Source: Pseudomonas viridiflava
Lineage (GTDB): Bacteria > Pseudomonadota > Gammaproteobacteria > Pseudomonadales > Pseudomonadaceae
NCBI RefSeq assembly: GCF_900580865.1
Contig: NZ_UTBZ01000001.1
Span: forward strand, 604,716-668,715
Direction of reading: 5' to 3'
Length of the DNA: 64,000 nucleotides
Part shown: positions 54,985 to 63,941 of the stretch, one piece after another
Position numbering within the stretch: the first letter of the stretch is position 1
Layout: each line of letters opens with the position of its first letter
The notes under the pieces: generated by a model
What the model was told of the DNA's origin: nothing
Database searches by the model: none
The model's input: the letters and a program-made list of their open reading frames with translations, nothing else
Position numbers and translations under genes: made by a program

Positions 54985-54998
54985 TTTATCTGTGTGGA

Positions 54999-56492
54999 TC
55001 AGACAGCGAGCATGCGACCGGTTTCTTCCAGATTCATGTGCCAGCTCAAAGCTTCACGAAGAATGTGCGGGGTGTGACCACCGATTGCACAGGCCGCCGT
55101 GAAGTAATCGTTCAACGCCTGACGGAAGTCCGGGTGCACACAGTTATCGATGATCACTCGTGCACGCTCCCGTGGCGCCAGACCGCGCAAGTCCGCCAGA
55201 CCTACCTCGGTCACCAGAATGTCGACGTCATGCTCGGTGTGGTCGACGTGGCTGACCATCGGCACCACACTGGAAATCGCTCCGCCCTTGGCGATCGACT
55301 TGGTCACGAACACCGCCAGATGCGCATTGCGCGCGAAATCACCCGAGCCGCCGATACCGTTCATCATCCGCGTACCGCAAACGTGGGTGGAATTGACGTT
55401 GCCGTAGATGTCGAACTCCAGCGCCGTGTTGATGCCGATGATGCCCAAGCGACGAACCACTTCCGGGTGGTTGGAGATCTCCTGCGGACGCAACACCAGT
55501 TTGTCCTTGTACTTCTCTAGGTTGCCGAACACATCGCTGTTGCGGCGCTCCGACAGCGTGATCGAGCTGCCCGAAGCAAAGCTCAGCTTGCCGGCGTCGA
55601 TCAGGTCGAAGGTCGAATCCTGCAGTACTTCCGAGTACATGGTCAGGTCTTCGAACGGCGAATCGATCAGGCCGCACATCACCGCGTTGGCAATGTTGCC
55701 GATCCCCGCCTGCAACGGGCCGAGCTTGTTGGTCATGCGCCCGGCGTCGACTTCCTGCTTGAAGAAAGTGATCAGGTGCTCGGCGATGGCGTTGGTGTCG
55801 ACATCCGGAGTGGACACGGTGGACGGCGAATCCGCCTGCTGGGTGATGACGATGGCGACAATCTTCTCCGGCGGAATCGGAATCGCCGTGCTGCCGATGC
55901 GGTCATCGACTTTTACCAGCGGGATCGGTGTGCGCGTCGGGCGGTAAGTCGGGATATAGATGTCGTGCAGGCCTTCGAGGTTGGCGTTGTGCGCCAGGTT
56001 GATCTCGACGATCACTTGTTTGGCGAAAATCGCAAAGCTCGCCGAGTTGCCCACCGACGTGGTCGGCACGATGTGGCCTTGTTCGGTGATGGCCACGGCT
56101 TCGATGACCGCGATGTCCGGCAGCTTCAATTGCTGGTTGCGCAGTTGCTCGACGGTTTCCGACAGGTGCTGGTCGATGAACATGACTTCGCCGGCGTTGA
56201 TGGCTTTGCGCAAGGTGCTGTCGACCTGGAACGGCATCCGCCGCGACAGTACACCGGCTTCGGTCAGTTGCTTGTCGAGGTCGTTGCCCAGGCTGGCGCC
56301 GGTCATCAGGCTGATCTTCAGCGGCGTGACCTTGGCGCGCTCGGCCAGTGCGTGAGGGACGGCTTTGGCTTCGCCGGCGCGGGTGAAGCCGCTCATGCCA
56401 ACGGTCATGCCGTCCTCAATCAGAGCGGCTGCGTCGGCGGCGCTCATCACTTTATCCAACAACGAAGGCAGGCGAATACGGTCACGGTACAT
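54999..56492 (-). CDS. Acetyl-CoA hydrolase / succinate CoA-transferase family protein
   Basis: 497 residues of class I CoA-transferase fold. GMSGFTRAGEAKAVP near the N-terminus, the catalytic Glu in MYSEVLQDS (about residue 286), and FASGSSITLSERRN. Probably moves CoA between succinyl, acetyl or propionyl donors and succinate/acetate (PA5445-like; related to E. coli ScpC and Acetobacter AarC). Stands alone; an upstream 214-base gap separates it from pntB. Confidence 0.9.
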   Translation of the reverse strand: MYRDRIRLPSLLDKVMSAADAAALIEDGMTVGMSGFTRAGEAKAVPHALAERAKVTPLKISLMTGASLGNDLDKQLTEAGVLSRRMPFQVDSTLRKAINAGEVMFIDQHLSETVEQLRNQQLKLPDIAVIEAVAITEQGHIVPTTSVGNSASFAIFAKQVIVEINLAHNANLEGLHDIYIPTYRPTRTPIPLVKVDDRIGSTAIPIPPEKIVAIVITQQADSPSTVSTPDVDTNAIAEHLITFFKQEVDAGRMTNKLGPLQAGIGNIANAVMCGLIDSPFEDLTMYSEVLQDSTFDLIDAGKLSFASGSSITLSERRNSDVFGNLEKYKDKLVLRPQEISNHPEVVRRLGIIGINTALEFDIYGNVNSTHVCGTRMMNGIGGSGDFARNAHLAVFVTKSIAKGGAISSVVPMVSHVDHTEHDVDILVTEVGLADLRGLAPRERARVIIDNCVHPDFRQALNDYFTAACAIGGHTPHILREALSWHMNLEETGRMLAV

Positions 56493-56661
56493 GGATTATT
56501 ATCTCGGGAAGCGAGTAGCAGGATGCGCAGTCTAGTGAATTTGACGGGCGCCTGTCCCGCTACCAAGGTCGCAAACGAGGCGTCTATTCAGCGGGTTTCA
56601 AGTAAAACACCGTTACCGGATCTGCAACAACGTGGCAAATTGTCCGACGTTTTGCGCAAAC

Positions 56662-56688
56662 AAAAACGCCCCGACGAGTCGGGGCGTT
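56662..56688 (-). terminator. Intrinsic terminator of the pnt operon
   Basis: Stem AACGCCCCGAC / GTCGGGGCGTT with GA loop and a T run on the minus strand, 19 bases after pntB. Confidence 0.93.
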
Positions 56689-56706
56689 CGGTGTTGCAGC
56701 GGCGTG

Positions 56707-58140
56707 TTACTCGACCGCTTTGACCATGTCTTCGATGACTTTCTTCGCGTCGCCGAACACCATCATGGTCTTGTCCAGATAGAACAGTTCGTTGTCCAGA
56801 CCGGCATAGCCGCTGGCCATCGAGCGCTTGTTGACGATGATGGTCTTGGCCTTGAACGCTTCGAGGATCGGCATGCCGGCAATCGGCGATTTCGGATCGT
56901 TCTTCGCGGCCGGGTTGACCACGTCGTTCGCGCCGAGCACCAGCACCACGTCGGCCTGGCCGAACTCGGAGTTGATGTCCTCCATCTCGAACACCTGGTC
57001 GTAAGGCACTTCGGCCTCGGCGAGCAGAACGTTCATATGCCCTGGCATCCGACCCGCCACCGGGTGAATCGCATACTTCACGGTCACACCACGGTGGGTT
57101 AGCTTCTCGGTCAGCTCTTTCAGCGCATGCTGTGCACGTGCTACTGCCAGACCGTAGCCCGGCACGATGATCACGGTGTCGGCGTTGGTCAGCAGGAAGG
57201 TCGCGTCGTCAGCCGAACCGGATTTCACCGGACGTGCTTCTTTCGCACCGGCAGGACCTGCATCCGCCGTATTGCCGAAACCGCCGAGCAGTACATTAAA
57301 GAAGGAGCGGTTCATCGCCTTGCACATGATGTACGAGAGGATCGCGCCGCTCGAGCCCACCAAGGAACCGGCAATGATCAGCATCGAGTTGTTCAGCGAG
57401 AAGCCGATACCTGCCGCCGCCCAGCCCGAATAGCTGTTGAGCATCGACACCACTACCGGCATGTCGGCGCCGCCGATCGGGATAATGATCAACACGCCCA
57501 TCACGAACGCCAGCGCCAGCATCAGCGCGAACGCGGTCAGGTTGCCGGTGAACATGAAGGTCAGGCCGAGTGCCAGCGTCGCCAGGCCCAGCACCGCATT
57601 CAGCTTGTGCTGACCGGCGAACTGTACCGGTGCGCCTTGAAACAGACGGAACTTGTACTTGCCCGACAGCTTGCCGAAGGCAATCACCGAACCGGAGAAG
57701 GTGATTGCACCGATGGCCGCGCCGAGGAACAGCTCCAGACGGTTGCCCGCCGGAATCGAGTCGCCCAGCTGTTTAACGATACCCAGCGACTGCGGCTCTA
57801 CCACCGCGGCGATGGCAATGAACACTGCCGCGAGGCCGATCATGCTGTGCATGAAGGCGACCAGTTCCGGCATCTTGGTCATTTCAACGCGCTTGGCCAT
57901 GATCGAACCGGCGGTGCCGCCGACCAGCAGACCGACGATGACGTAACCGATACCTGCAGTCGCCAGTTCAGCGCCCAACTTATAGATGAGGCCGACGGTG
58001 GTCAGGATCGCCAACGCCATGCCGAGCATGCCGAACATGTTGCCGCGCCGCGATGTGGTCGGGTGCGACAGGCCTTTGAGGGCCTGGATAAAGCAGATCG
58101 ACGCGATCAGGTAGAGCGTCGTGACGAGATTCATGCTCAT
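56707..58140 (-). CDS. pntB: NAD(P) transhydrogenase subunit beta
   Basis: 477 residues: eight to nine membrane helices (about 1-260) and the cytoplasmic NADP-binding domain III (from 290) with IVPGYGLAVARAQHALKEL and VVLVLGANDVVNPAA. With PntA it couples hydride transfer from NADH to NADP to proton flow. One-base overlap with pntAb. Confidence 0.97.
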   Translation of the reverse strand: MSMNLVTTLYLIASICFIQALKGLSHPTTSRRGNMFGMLGMALAILTTVGLIYKLGAELATAGIGYVIVGLLVGGTAGSIMAKRVEMTKMPELVAFMHSMIGLAAVFIAIAAVVEPQSLGIVKQLGDSIPAGNRLELFLGAAIGAITFSGSVIAFGKLSGKYKFRLFQGAPVQFAGQHKLNAVLGLATLALGLTFMFTGNLTAFALMLALAFVMGVLIIIPIGGADMPVVVSMLNSYSGWAAAGIGFSLNNSMLIIAGSLVGSSGAILSYIMCKAMNRSFFNVLLGGFGNTADAGPAGAKEARPVKSGSADDATFLLTNADTVIIVPGYGLAVARAQHALKELTEKLTHRGVTVKYAIHPVAGRMPGHMNVLLAEAEVPYDQVFEMEDINSEFGQADVVLVLGANDVVNPAAKNDPKSPIAGMPILEAFKAKTIIVNKRSMASGYAGLDNELFYLDKTMMVFGDAKKVIEDMVKAVE

Positions 58141-58460
58141 TACTTCGGCGCCTCTTCTTTTACTTTCGGGGCTTTCTTCTTGAACATCTCAAGCATGCGG
58201 CGGGTGACCAGGAAGCCACCGAACACATTGACCGCCGCCAGTGCCACGGCGAGGGTGCCCATGGTTTTGCCCAACGGCGTGACGGTCAGTGCGGCCGCGA
58301 GCATGGCGCCGACGATCACGATCGCCGAGATCGCGTTGGTTACCGCCATCAGCGGTGTGTGCAGCGCAGGTGTAACGTTCCAGACCACGTGGTAACCGAC
58401 ATAAATCGCCAGCACGAAGATGATCAGGTTGTAGATACCGGGGGAGATAAGCTCTTCCAT
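58140..58460 (-). CDS. pntAb: NAD(P) transhydrogenase subunit alpha part 2
   Basis: 106 residues with three membrane helices ([53 protein letters not shown]), the split C-terminal piece of PntA. Highly charged tail [14 protein letters not shown]. Lies 15 bases after pntAa and overlaps pntB by one base. Confidence 0.95.
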   Translation of the reverse strand: MEELISPGIYNLIIFVLAIYVGYHVVWNVTPALHTPLMAVTNAISAIVIVGAMLAAALTVTPLGKTMGTLAVALAAVNVFGGFLVTRRMLEMFKKKAPKVKEEAPK

Positions 58461-58475
58461 CGTCTGAATCCCTGC

Positions 58476-59597
58476 TTAGGCGTTTTTGCGGATGACTTGG
58501 CCGTCGCGGCACATCAGGCACGCGGCGACGATGTCGTCTTCGAGGTTGACGTCGAGCTGGCCTTCTTTGGTGAACACCAGCTTGAGGAAGTCCAGCAGGT
58601 TGCGTGCGTACAGTGCCGAAGCGTCTGCAGCGACTTCACCGGCCAGATTGGTCGGGCCACAAATGGTCACGCCATTCTCGACGACGACCTGATCGGCCAC
58701 GGTCAGCGGGCAGTTGCCACCCTGAGCCGCGGCGAGGTCGATGACCACCGAGCCCGGTTTCATCTGCGCCACAGTCTCCGCGCTCAACAGCGTCGGCGCC
58801 TTGCGGCCCGGAATCAGCGCGGTGGTGATGACGATGTCAGCCTGCTTGGCGCGCTCGTGCACAGCCTGCGCCTGACGCTGCATCCAGCTCGCCGGCATTG
58901 GCCGAGCGTAACCGCCGACACCGACAGCGCATTCACGCTCTTCATCGGTCTCGTAAGGCACGTCGACGAACTTGGCGCCGAGGGATTCGATCTGCTCTTT
59001 TACCGCCGGACGCACGTCGGACGCTTCGATCACCGCACCCAGACGTTTCGCCGTGGCGATCGCCTGCAACCCGGCCACACCGGCGCCGAGAATCAGCACG
59101 CGCGCCGCTTTCACGGTGCCCGCAGCCGTCATCAACATCGGCATGAAACGTGGATAGTGGTGAGCGGCCAGCAGCACAGCCTTATAGCCGGCAATGTTCG
59201 CCTGTGACGACAACACATCGAGACTCTGCGCGCGCGAGGTGCGCGGCGCCGCTTCGAGGGCGAACGCGGTAATGCCGCACTCGGCCATCTTCGCGATGGT
59301 TTCGTTGTTGAACGGGTTGAGCATGCCCACCAGCACCGTACCGCGCTTGATCAGCGTCAGTTCGGCATCGCTGGGGGCGACCACTTTGAGAATCAGCTCG
59401 GCGCCAAACGCGTCATTGGCACTGCCAATGGTTGCGCCTGCCGCTTCATAGGCACTGTCGACAACACTGGCTTTAACGCCGGCGCCGGTTTGCACAGTGA
59501 CCTTATGACCTTGGCTGATCAGCTTTTTAATGGTTTCCGGGGTTGCAGCAACCCGTGTTTCACCGGTCTGGGTTTCGAGAGGAACACCAATGTGCAC
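58476..59597 (-). CDS. pntAa: NAD(P) transhydrogenase subunit alpha part 1
   Basis: 373 residues from GTG 59597 (AGGAG 7 bases upstream), giving MHIGVPLETQTGETRVAATP, the usual start. NAD-binding domain with ILGAGVAGLQAIATAKRLGA. Split alpha subunit, as in pseudomonads and Rhodospirillum. The open frame 25 codons upstream is ignored. Confidence 0.96.
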   Translation of the reverse strand: MHIGVPLETQTGETRVAATPETIKKLISQGHKVTVQTGAGVKASVVDSAYEAAGATIGSANDAFGAELILKVVAPSDAELTLIKRGTVLVGMLNPFNNETIAKMAECGITAFALEAAPRTSRAQSLDVLSSQANIAGYKAVLLAAHHYPRFMPMLMTAAGTVKAARVLILGAGVAGLQAIATAKRLGAVIEASDVRPAVKEQIESLGAKFVDVPYETDEERECAVGVGGYARPMPASWMQRQAQAVHERAKQADIVITTALIPGRKAPTLLSAETVAQMKPGSVVIDLAAAQGGNCPLTVADQVVVENGVTICGPTNLAGEVAADASALYARNLLDFLKLVFTKEGQLDVNLEDDIVAACLMCRDGQVIRKNA

Positions 59598-60030
59598 GTC
59601 AAATCTCCTGCGTGATCTTATTGAGTAAACCCATGCACTACGGATGGTGCGACTGGGGCGGCCGATCAGCACGATCCCGCCAAATCAGGGCGGGGCGCGG
59701 CATTTTGCAGGCGAACTTTATGCCCTTCAAGGGATTATGACGGGTGACGGAAAATTAACTACAAGTCATCCCGTGACCGAATGTCGCAGTGGCCGGCGCA
59801 ACCCCTTGCAGGCCGTGCCCTGTAAGGATTCTGGCTGAATATGGAAAAATTTCTCATCGGTGGCGTGAATAGGCAGTAATGAGTCGCCGATGAAGGCTCA
59901 AAGCCACGTCGATAGGCGCTTGTGGGACGTCTGTACGACTTTCGGATACAGTCTGTTGAATTGCGACAAATACTTATATCTGTAGGGCTTTTGTTTTCCT
60001 GACTACGGGGTTAGGTAACGTTGTAAGCCT
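59598..60030. other. Intergenic region between pntAa and the LysR gene
   Basis: 433 bases with no supported gene; short open frames lack family features and ribosome sites. The left part should contain the pnt promoter; the right part lies downstream of the LysR gene. No clear terminator or repeat was recognised. Confidence 0.6.
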
Positions 60031-60930
60031 TTACCCTTCTAGGCTGTAGCTCTGTGCCTGAGTTACCAGCCAGTCACGAAATGCCTTTAATGACGCTGAT
60101 TCGACCTTTCGCTCAGGAATCATCAGGTAGTAGGCCTTGATGCTGGAAAGCGCCTGCGGGTTTGCAATCACCAAGCGTTTCTCGGCCAGCTCGCGCTGAA
60201 TCAGGAACGGTGGAATCAGCGCAATGCCCATGTCGTGCATGGCCGCTTGGGCGAGCATGGAGAATAGCTCGTAGCGCGGGCCTGTCATGTCGCGGGGGAT
60301 ATTCAGCTGTTGCGAGTTGAACCACTGGCGCCAGGCGTAAGGTCGGGTGGTCTGCTGCAGCAGCGGCAGTTCGGCGATGGCTGCGGCTGTCAGAAGCGTC
60401 TTGTTGCCGAGTAGGGCGGGGCTGCACACCGGCATCGGATTCTCGCCCATCAGCCTGTGGGATTCGGTACCGGACCAATCGGCATCACCGAAGTAGATCG
60501 CTGCATCGAATTCGGTATCGGCAAACAGAAAGGGCCGGGTGCGGTTGGTCAGGTTGACCGTGACTTCCGGATGCTTGAGCTGGAAATCTTTCAGACGTGG
60601 CAGCAGCCATTGCGTGCCGAAGGTCGGCACCACCGCCAGTTCAATTACGTTGGTGCCTTGCTGGCCCATCACTGACAGCGTGTCGCGTTCGACTGCATCC
60701 AGTTGCGTCGCGACTCGGCGGCTGTAGGAAAGCCCCGCCTCTGTCAGCTTCACCCCGCGTCGCGAGCGTCGGAACAGTTCCACACTGAGGAACTCCTCAA
60801 GGCTGGCTATTTGTCGGCAAATGGCGCCTTGAGTCAGGGAAAGTTCTTCGGCAGCGCGGGTAAAGCTCTCGTGGCGCGCGGCAGCTTCGAAACTGATCAG
60901 GGCGGTGGTGCTGGGGATCTTCCTGCGCAT
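60031..60930 (-). CDS. LysR-family regulator of the glutaryl-CoA module
   Basis: 299 residues from ATG 60930, preceded by GAGG; a GTG five codons upstream overlaps that ribosome site. Winged helix TALISFEAAARHESFTRAAE, LSLTQGAICRQIASLEEFL, and effector domain with LIPPFLIQRELAEKRL. Divergent from gcdH, so likely its activator in response to glutarate or glutaryl-CoA, as in P. putida GcdR. Confidence 0.87.
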   Translation of the reverse strand: MRRKIPSTTALISFEAAARHESFTRAAEELSLTQGAICRQIASLEEFLSVELFRRSRRGVKLTEAGLSYSRRVATQLDAVERDTLSVMGQQGTNVIELAVVPTFGTQWLLPRLKDFQLKHPEVTVNLTNRTRPFLFADTEFDAAIYFGDADWSGTESHRLMGENPMPVCSPALLGNKTLLTAAAIAELPLLQQTTRPYAWRQWFNSQQLNIPRDMTGPRYELFSMLAQAAMHDMGIALIPPFLIQRELAEKRLVIANPQALSSIKAYYLMIPERKVESASLKAFRDWLVTQAQSYSLEG

Positions 60931-60963
60931 GTACGTCAACCTCACTAATGCGCCGCATAAAAG

Positions 60964-61013
60964 GCATTTCGCGACGTTTCGGAGTTAGAAATTAGCACAA
61001 CAGAATGCGAAAT
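60964..61013. promoter_or_regulatory. Inverted ATTTCGC/GCGAAAT half-sites between the LysR gene and gcdH
   Basis: GCATTTCGC at 60964-60972 and GCGAAAT at 61007-61013 in opposite orientation, 34 bases apart. Candidate LysR recognition and activation sites for the divergent pair. Confidence 0.35.
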
Positions 61014-61087
61014 CCTCGTTTGCCGCGACGGCGAACCGCGCCTAGGATCAATGCCACGTTAATTCACCGATTTGCGAGGACAGACTC

Positions 61088-62269
61088 ATGGGCGGTAAAG
61101 CTAGCTTCAACTGGATCGATCCCCTGCTGCTGGATCAACAGCTCACTGAAGAAGAGCGCATGATCCGCGACACCGCCGAGCAGTTCGCTCAGCAGAAGCT
61201 CGCGCCACGCGTTCTTGAAGCCTTCCGTCATGAGAAAACCGACCCGGCGATCTTCCGCGAGATGGGCGAAGTCGGTCTGTTGGGCGCGACCATCCCTGAA
61301 CAGTACGGCGGCAGCGGCCTGAACTATGTCAGCTACGGTCTGATTGCCCGTGAAGTCGAGCGTGTCGATTCCGGCTATCGCTCGATGATGAGTGTGCAGT
61401 CGTCGCTGGTAATGGTGCCGATCAACGAATTCGGTACCGAAGCGCAGAAACAGAAATACCTGCCGAAGCTGGCTTCCGGCGAGTGGATCGGCTGCTTCGG
61501 CTTGACCGAGCCAAACCACGGTTCCGACCCGGGTGCGATGATTACCCGTGCTCGTAAAGTCGACGGCGGCTACAGCCTGACCGGCGCGAAGATGTGGATC
61601 ACCAACAGCCCGATCGCCGATGTGTTCGTGGTTTGGGCCAAGGACGATGCCGGCGATATCCGTGGTTTCGTCTTGGAAAAAGGCTGGAAAGGCCTGAGCG
61701 CTCCGGCGATTCACGGAAAAGTTGGCCTGCGCGCGTCGATCACCGGTGAGATCGTCATGGACAGCGTGTTTGTACCGGAAGAGAACATCTTCCCGGACGT
61801 GCGCGGCTTGAAAGGCCCATTCACCTGCCTTAACTCCGCACGTTACGGCATCTCCTGGGGCGCATTGGGCGCTGCCGAGTTCTGCTGGCACACCGCTCGC
61901 CAGTACACGCTGGATCGTCAGCAGTTCGGTCGTCCATTGGCCGCTACTCAACTCATTCAGAAGAAGCTGGCTGACATGCAGACCGAGATCACCCTGGCCC
62001 TGCAAGGCTGCCTGCGTCTGGGGCGCATGAAGGACGAAGGGACCGCTGCGGTCGAAATCACTTCGATCATGAAGCGTAACTCCTGCGGCAAATCGTTGGA
62101 TATTGCTCGTATGGCGCGTGACATGCTCGGTGGTAACGGTATCTCCGATGAATTCGGCGTAGCCCGTCATCTGGTCAACCTGGAAGTGGTGAATACCTAT
62201 GAAGGGACTCATGACGTCCACGCGCTGATCCTGGGGCGTGCGCAAACCGGTCTGCAGGCGTTCTATTAA
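61088..62269 (+). CDS. gcdH: Glutaryl-CoA dehydrogenase
   Basis: 393 residues of the acyl-CoA dehydrogenase fold. [13 protein letters not shown] binds flavin and substrate; catalytic Glu in [12 protein letters not shown] near the C-terminus; [12 protein letters not shown] is typical of GcdH. Oxidises and decarboxylates glutaryl-CoA to crotonyl-CoA in lysine and glutarate breakdown, passing electrons to ETF. Start ATG 61088, GCGAGGA upstream. Coupled to the next gene (13-base gap). Confidence 0.96.
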   Translation: MGGKASFNWIDPLLLDQQLTEEERMIRDTAEQFAQQKLAPRVLEAFRHEKTDPAIFREMGEVGLLGATIPEQYGGSGLNYVSYGLIAREVERVDSGYRSMMSVQSSLVMVPINEFGTEAQKQKYLPKLASGEWIGCFGLTEPNHGSDPGAMITRARKVDGGYSLTGAKMWITNSPIADVFVVWAKDDAGDIRGFVLEKGWKGLSAPAIHGKVGLRASITGEIVMDSVFVPEENIFPDVRGLKGPFTCLNSARYGISWGALGAAEFCWHTARQYTLDRQQFGRPLAATQLIQKKLADMQTEITLALQGCLRLGRMKDEGTAAVEITSIMKRNSCGKSLDIARMARDMLGGNGISDEFGVARHLVNLEVVNTYEGTHDVHALILGRAQTGLQAFY

Positions 62270-62282
62270 TAGGAGAGTGACC

Positions 62283-63503
62283 ATGGGCGCGCTGTCGCAT
62301 CTGCGGGTACTGGATCTATCGCGAGTGTTGGCCGGTCCGTGGGCCGGGCAGATCCTCGCCGACCTTGGCGCCGAAGTGATCAAGGTCGAGCGCCCGGGTA
62401 ATGGTGACGACACCCGCGCCTGGGGGCCTCCTTTCCTTAAGGACGCTTATGGCGAGAATACGTCGGAGGCGGCTTATTACCTGTCGGCAAACCGCAACAA
62501 GCAATCGGTGACCATCGACTTCACCCGCCCTGAAGGGCAAAAGCTGGTGCGCGAGCTGGCGGCCAAGTCGGACATCCTCATCGAGAACTTCAAGGTGGGT
62601 GGGCTTGCGGCTTATGGTCTGGATTATGAGTCGCTGAAGGCGATCAATCCGAATCTGATCTATTGCTCGATTACCGGTTTCGGTCAGACCGGGCCCTATG
62701 CCAAGCGTGCCGGCTATGACTTCATGATTCAGGGGCTGGGAGGGCTGATGAGCCTGACCGGTCGTCCCGAAGGTGATGAGGGTGCCGGGCCGGTGAAGGT
62801 GGGTGTGGCGTTGACGGATATCCTCACCGGTTTGTATTCGACGGTGGCGATTCTGGCGGCGCTGGCTCATCGCGATCACGACGGTGGTGGTCAACACATC
62901 GATATGGCTTTGCTGGATGTGCAGGTTGCGTGTTTGGCTAACCAGGCAATGAACTACCTGACGACGGGCAATGCCCCGAAGCGCCTAGGCAATGCGCATC
63001 CAAACATCGTGCCTTATCAGGACTTTCCTGCGGCCGACGGCGACTTCATTCTTGCCGTGGGTAATGACGGGCAATTCCGCAAGTTTGCTGAGGTGGCAGG
63101 GCAACCGCAGTGGGCTGACGATCCGCGTTTTTCTACTAATAAGCTGCGGGTGGCTAATCGGGCGGTGTTGATTCCGCTGATTCGTCAGGCGACGGTGTTC
63201 AAGACTACCGCAGAATGGGTTGTTCAACTGGAGCAGGCGGGCGTCCCTTGTGGGCCGATCAACGATCTGTCGCAGGTGTTTGAGGATCCGCAGGTAAAAG
63301 CGCGTGGCCTGGCGATAGAGCTGCCGCATGCGTTGGCGGGGATGGTGCCCCAGGTGGCTAGCCCGATTCGTCTGTCGCAGACTCCGGTTGAATATCGCCG
63401 AGCGCCTCCTTTGTTGGGTGAGCATACGCTGGAGGTTCTGCAGAGTGTGCTGGGTCTGGGGGCGGGTGCGGTGGCTGAGTTGAAGGCGGCTGGGGTTCTC
63501 TGA
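62283..63503 (+). CDS. Class III (CaiB/BaiF) CoA-transferase, probable succinyl-CoA:glutarate type
   Basis: 406 residues from MGALSHLRVLDL (ATG 62283, AGGAG 7 bases upstream). LRVLDLSRVLAGPWAGQIL, IKVERPGNGDDTRAWGPPF and the catalytic-Asp region following RPEGDEGAGPVKVGVALTD fit the CaiB fold. Adjacent to gcdH, its probable job is to make glutaryl-CoA from free glutarate using succinyl-CoA or HMG-CoA as donor, like human SUGCT; the donor is inferred by context. Confidence 0.9.
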   Translation: MGALSHLRVLDLSRVLAGPWAGQILADLGAEVIKVERPGNGDDTRAWGPPFLKDAYGENTSEAAYYLSANRNKQSVTIDFTRPEGQKLVRELAAKSDILIENFKVGGLAAYGLDYESLKAINPNLIYCSITGFGQTGPYAKRAGYDFMIQGLGGLMSLTGRPEGDEGAGPVKVGVALTDILTGLYSTVAILAALAHRDHDGGGQHIDMALLDVQVACLANQAMNYLTTGNAPKRLGNAHPNIVPYQDFPAADGDFILAVGNDGQFRKFAEVAGQPQWADDPRFSTNKLRVANRAVLIPLIRQATVFKTTAEWVVQLEQAGVPCGPINDLSQVFEDPQVKARGLAIELPHALAGMVPQVASPIRLSQTPVEYRRAPPLLGEHTLEVLQSVLGLGAGAVAELKAAGVL

Positions 63504-63508
63504 CGATC

Positions 63509-63526
63509 CCTTCTATATAGAAGGGA
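63509..63526 (+). terminator. Perfect palindrome CCCTTCTATATAGAAGGG after the CoA-transferase gene
   Basis: An 18-bp perfect palindrome starting 6 bases after the stop, followed by AATGTGTTTTG. It could form a short stem-loop that acts as a weak terminator, keeping gcdH transcripts out of the rRNA operon. Confidence 0.5.
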
Positions 63527-63609
63527 ATGTGTTTTGTAGCTACATATGAAGGTTTTTGGTCGCTTTTTAACCAATCCGCAAGTGATTGAAAGAAAAGCGA
63601 AATTAACGG

Positions 63610-63637
63610 TTGACGGCAGATTTCAGATGTCTATAAT
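63610..63637 (+). promoter_or_regulatory. rRNA promoter P1
   Basis: TTGACG, 16-base spacer, TATAAT, then a GC-rich discriminator TCGCCCC. Confidence 0.85.
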
Positions 63638-63755
63638 TCGCCCCACTTCCGGCGCAGTCGAAACGGAAAACTCCTTGAGATTCAATGAGTTATGTAGGTT
63701 TCGGCAGCGGGTTGCTTCAGTTCATCGAAGCCGAAAGGGAGTTGAAAAAGAGGTG

Positions 63756-63783
63756 TTGACAGCAGCGTGTAACGCTGTAGAAT
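63756..63783 (+). promoter_or_regulatory. rRNA promoter P2
   Basis: TTGACA, 16-base spacer, TAGAAT, then TCGCCTCCCG. The -35 is perfect. Confidence 0.9.
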
Positions 63784-63865
63784 TCGCCTCCCGCTGACGA
63801 GAGATCGGAAGCGCAAGTGGTTGAAGTTGTTGAAGAATTCTTCGAAAACTTCTGAAAATAATCAC

Positions 63866-63893
63866 TTGACAGTAAATGAGGCTGCTGTAGAAT
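63866..63893 (+). promoter_or_regulatory. rRNA promoter P3
   Basis: TTGACA, 16-base spacer, TAGAAT, then GCGCGCCTC. AT-rich upstream DNA could serve as an UP element. Confidence 0.9.
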
Positions 63894-63929
63894 GCGCGCC
63901 TCGGTTGAGACGAAAGATCTTAACCAACC

Positions 63930-63941
63930 GCTCTTTAACAA
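63930..63941 (+). promoter_or_regulatory. boxA antitermination site of the rRNA operon
   Basis: GCTCTTTAACAA, the gammaproteobacterial boxA core that recruits NusB/NusE for rRNA antitermination. Confidence 0.85.

Noticed and set aside
59598..60030. Possible small gene between pntAa and the LysR gene
   Set aside because: Open frames of about 65 codons lack a ribosome site, coding-like third-position bias and any recognisable motif.
63546..63797. 83-codon open frame before the rRNA operon
   Set aside because: It overlaps two rRNA promoters and has no recognisable ribosome site.
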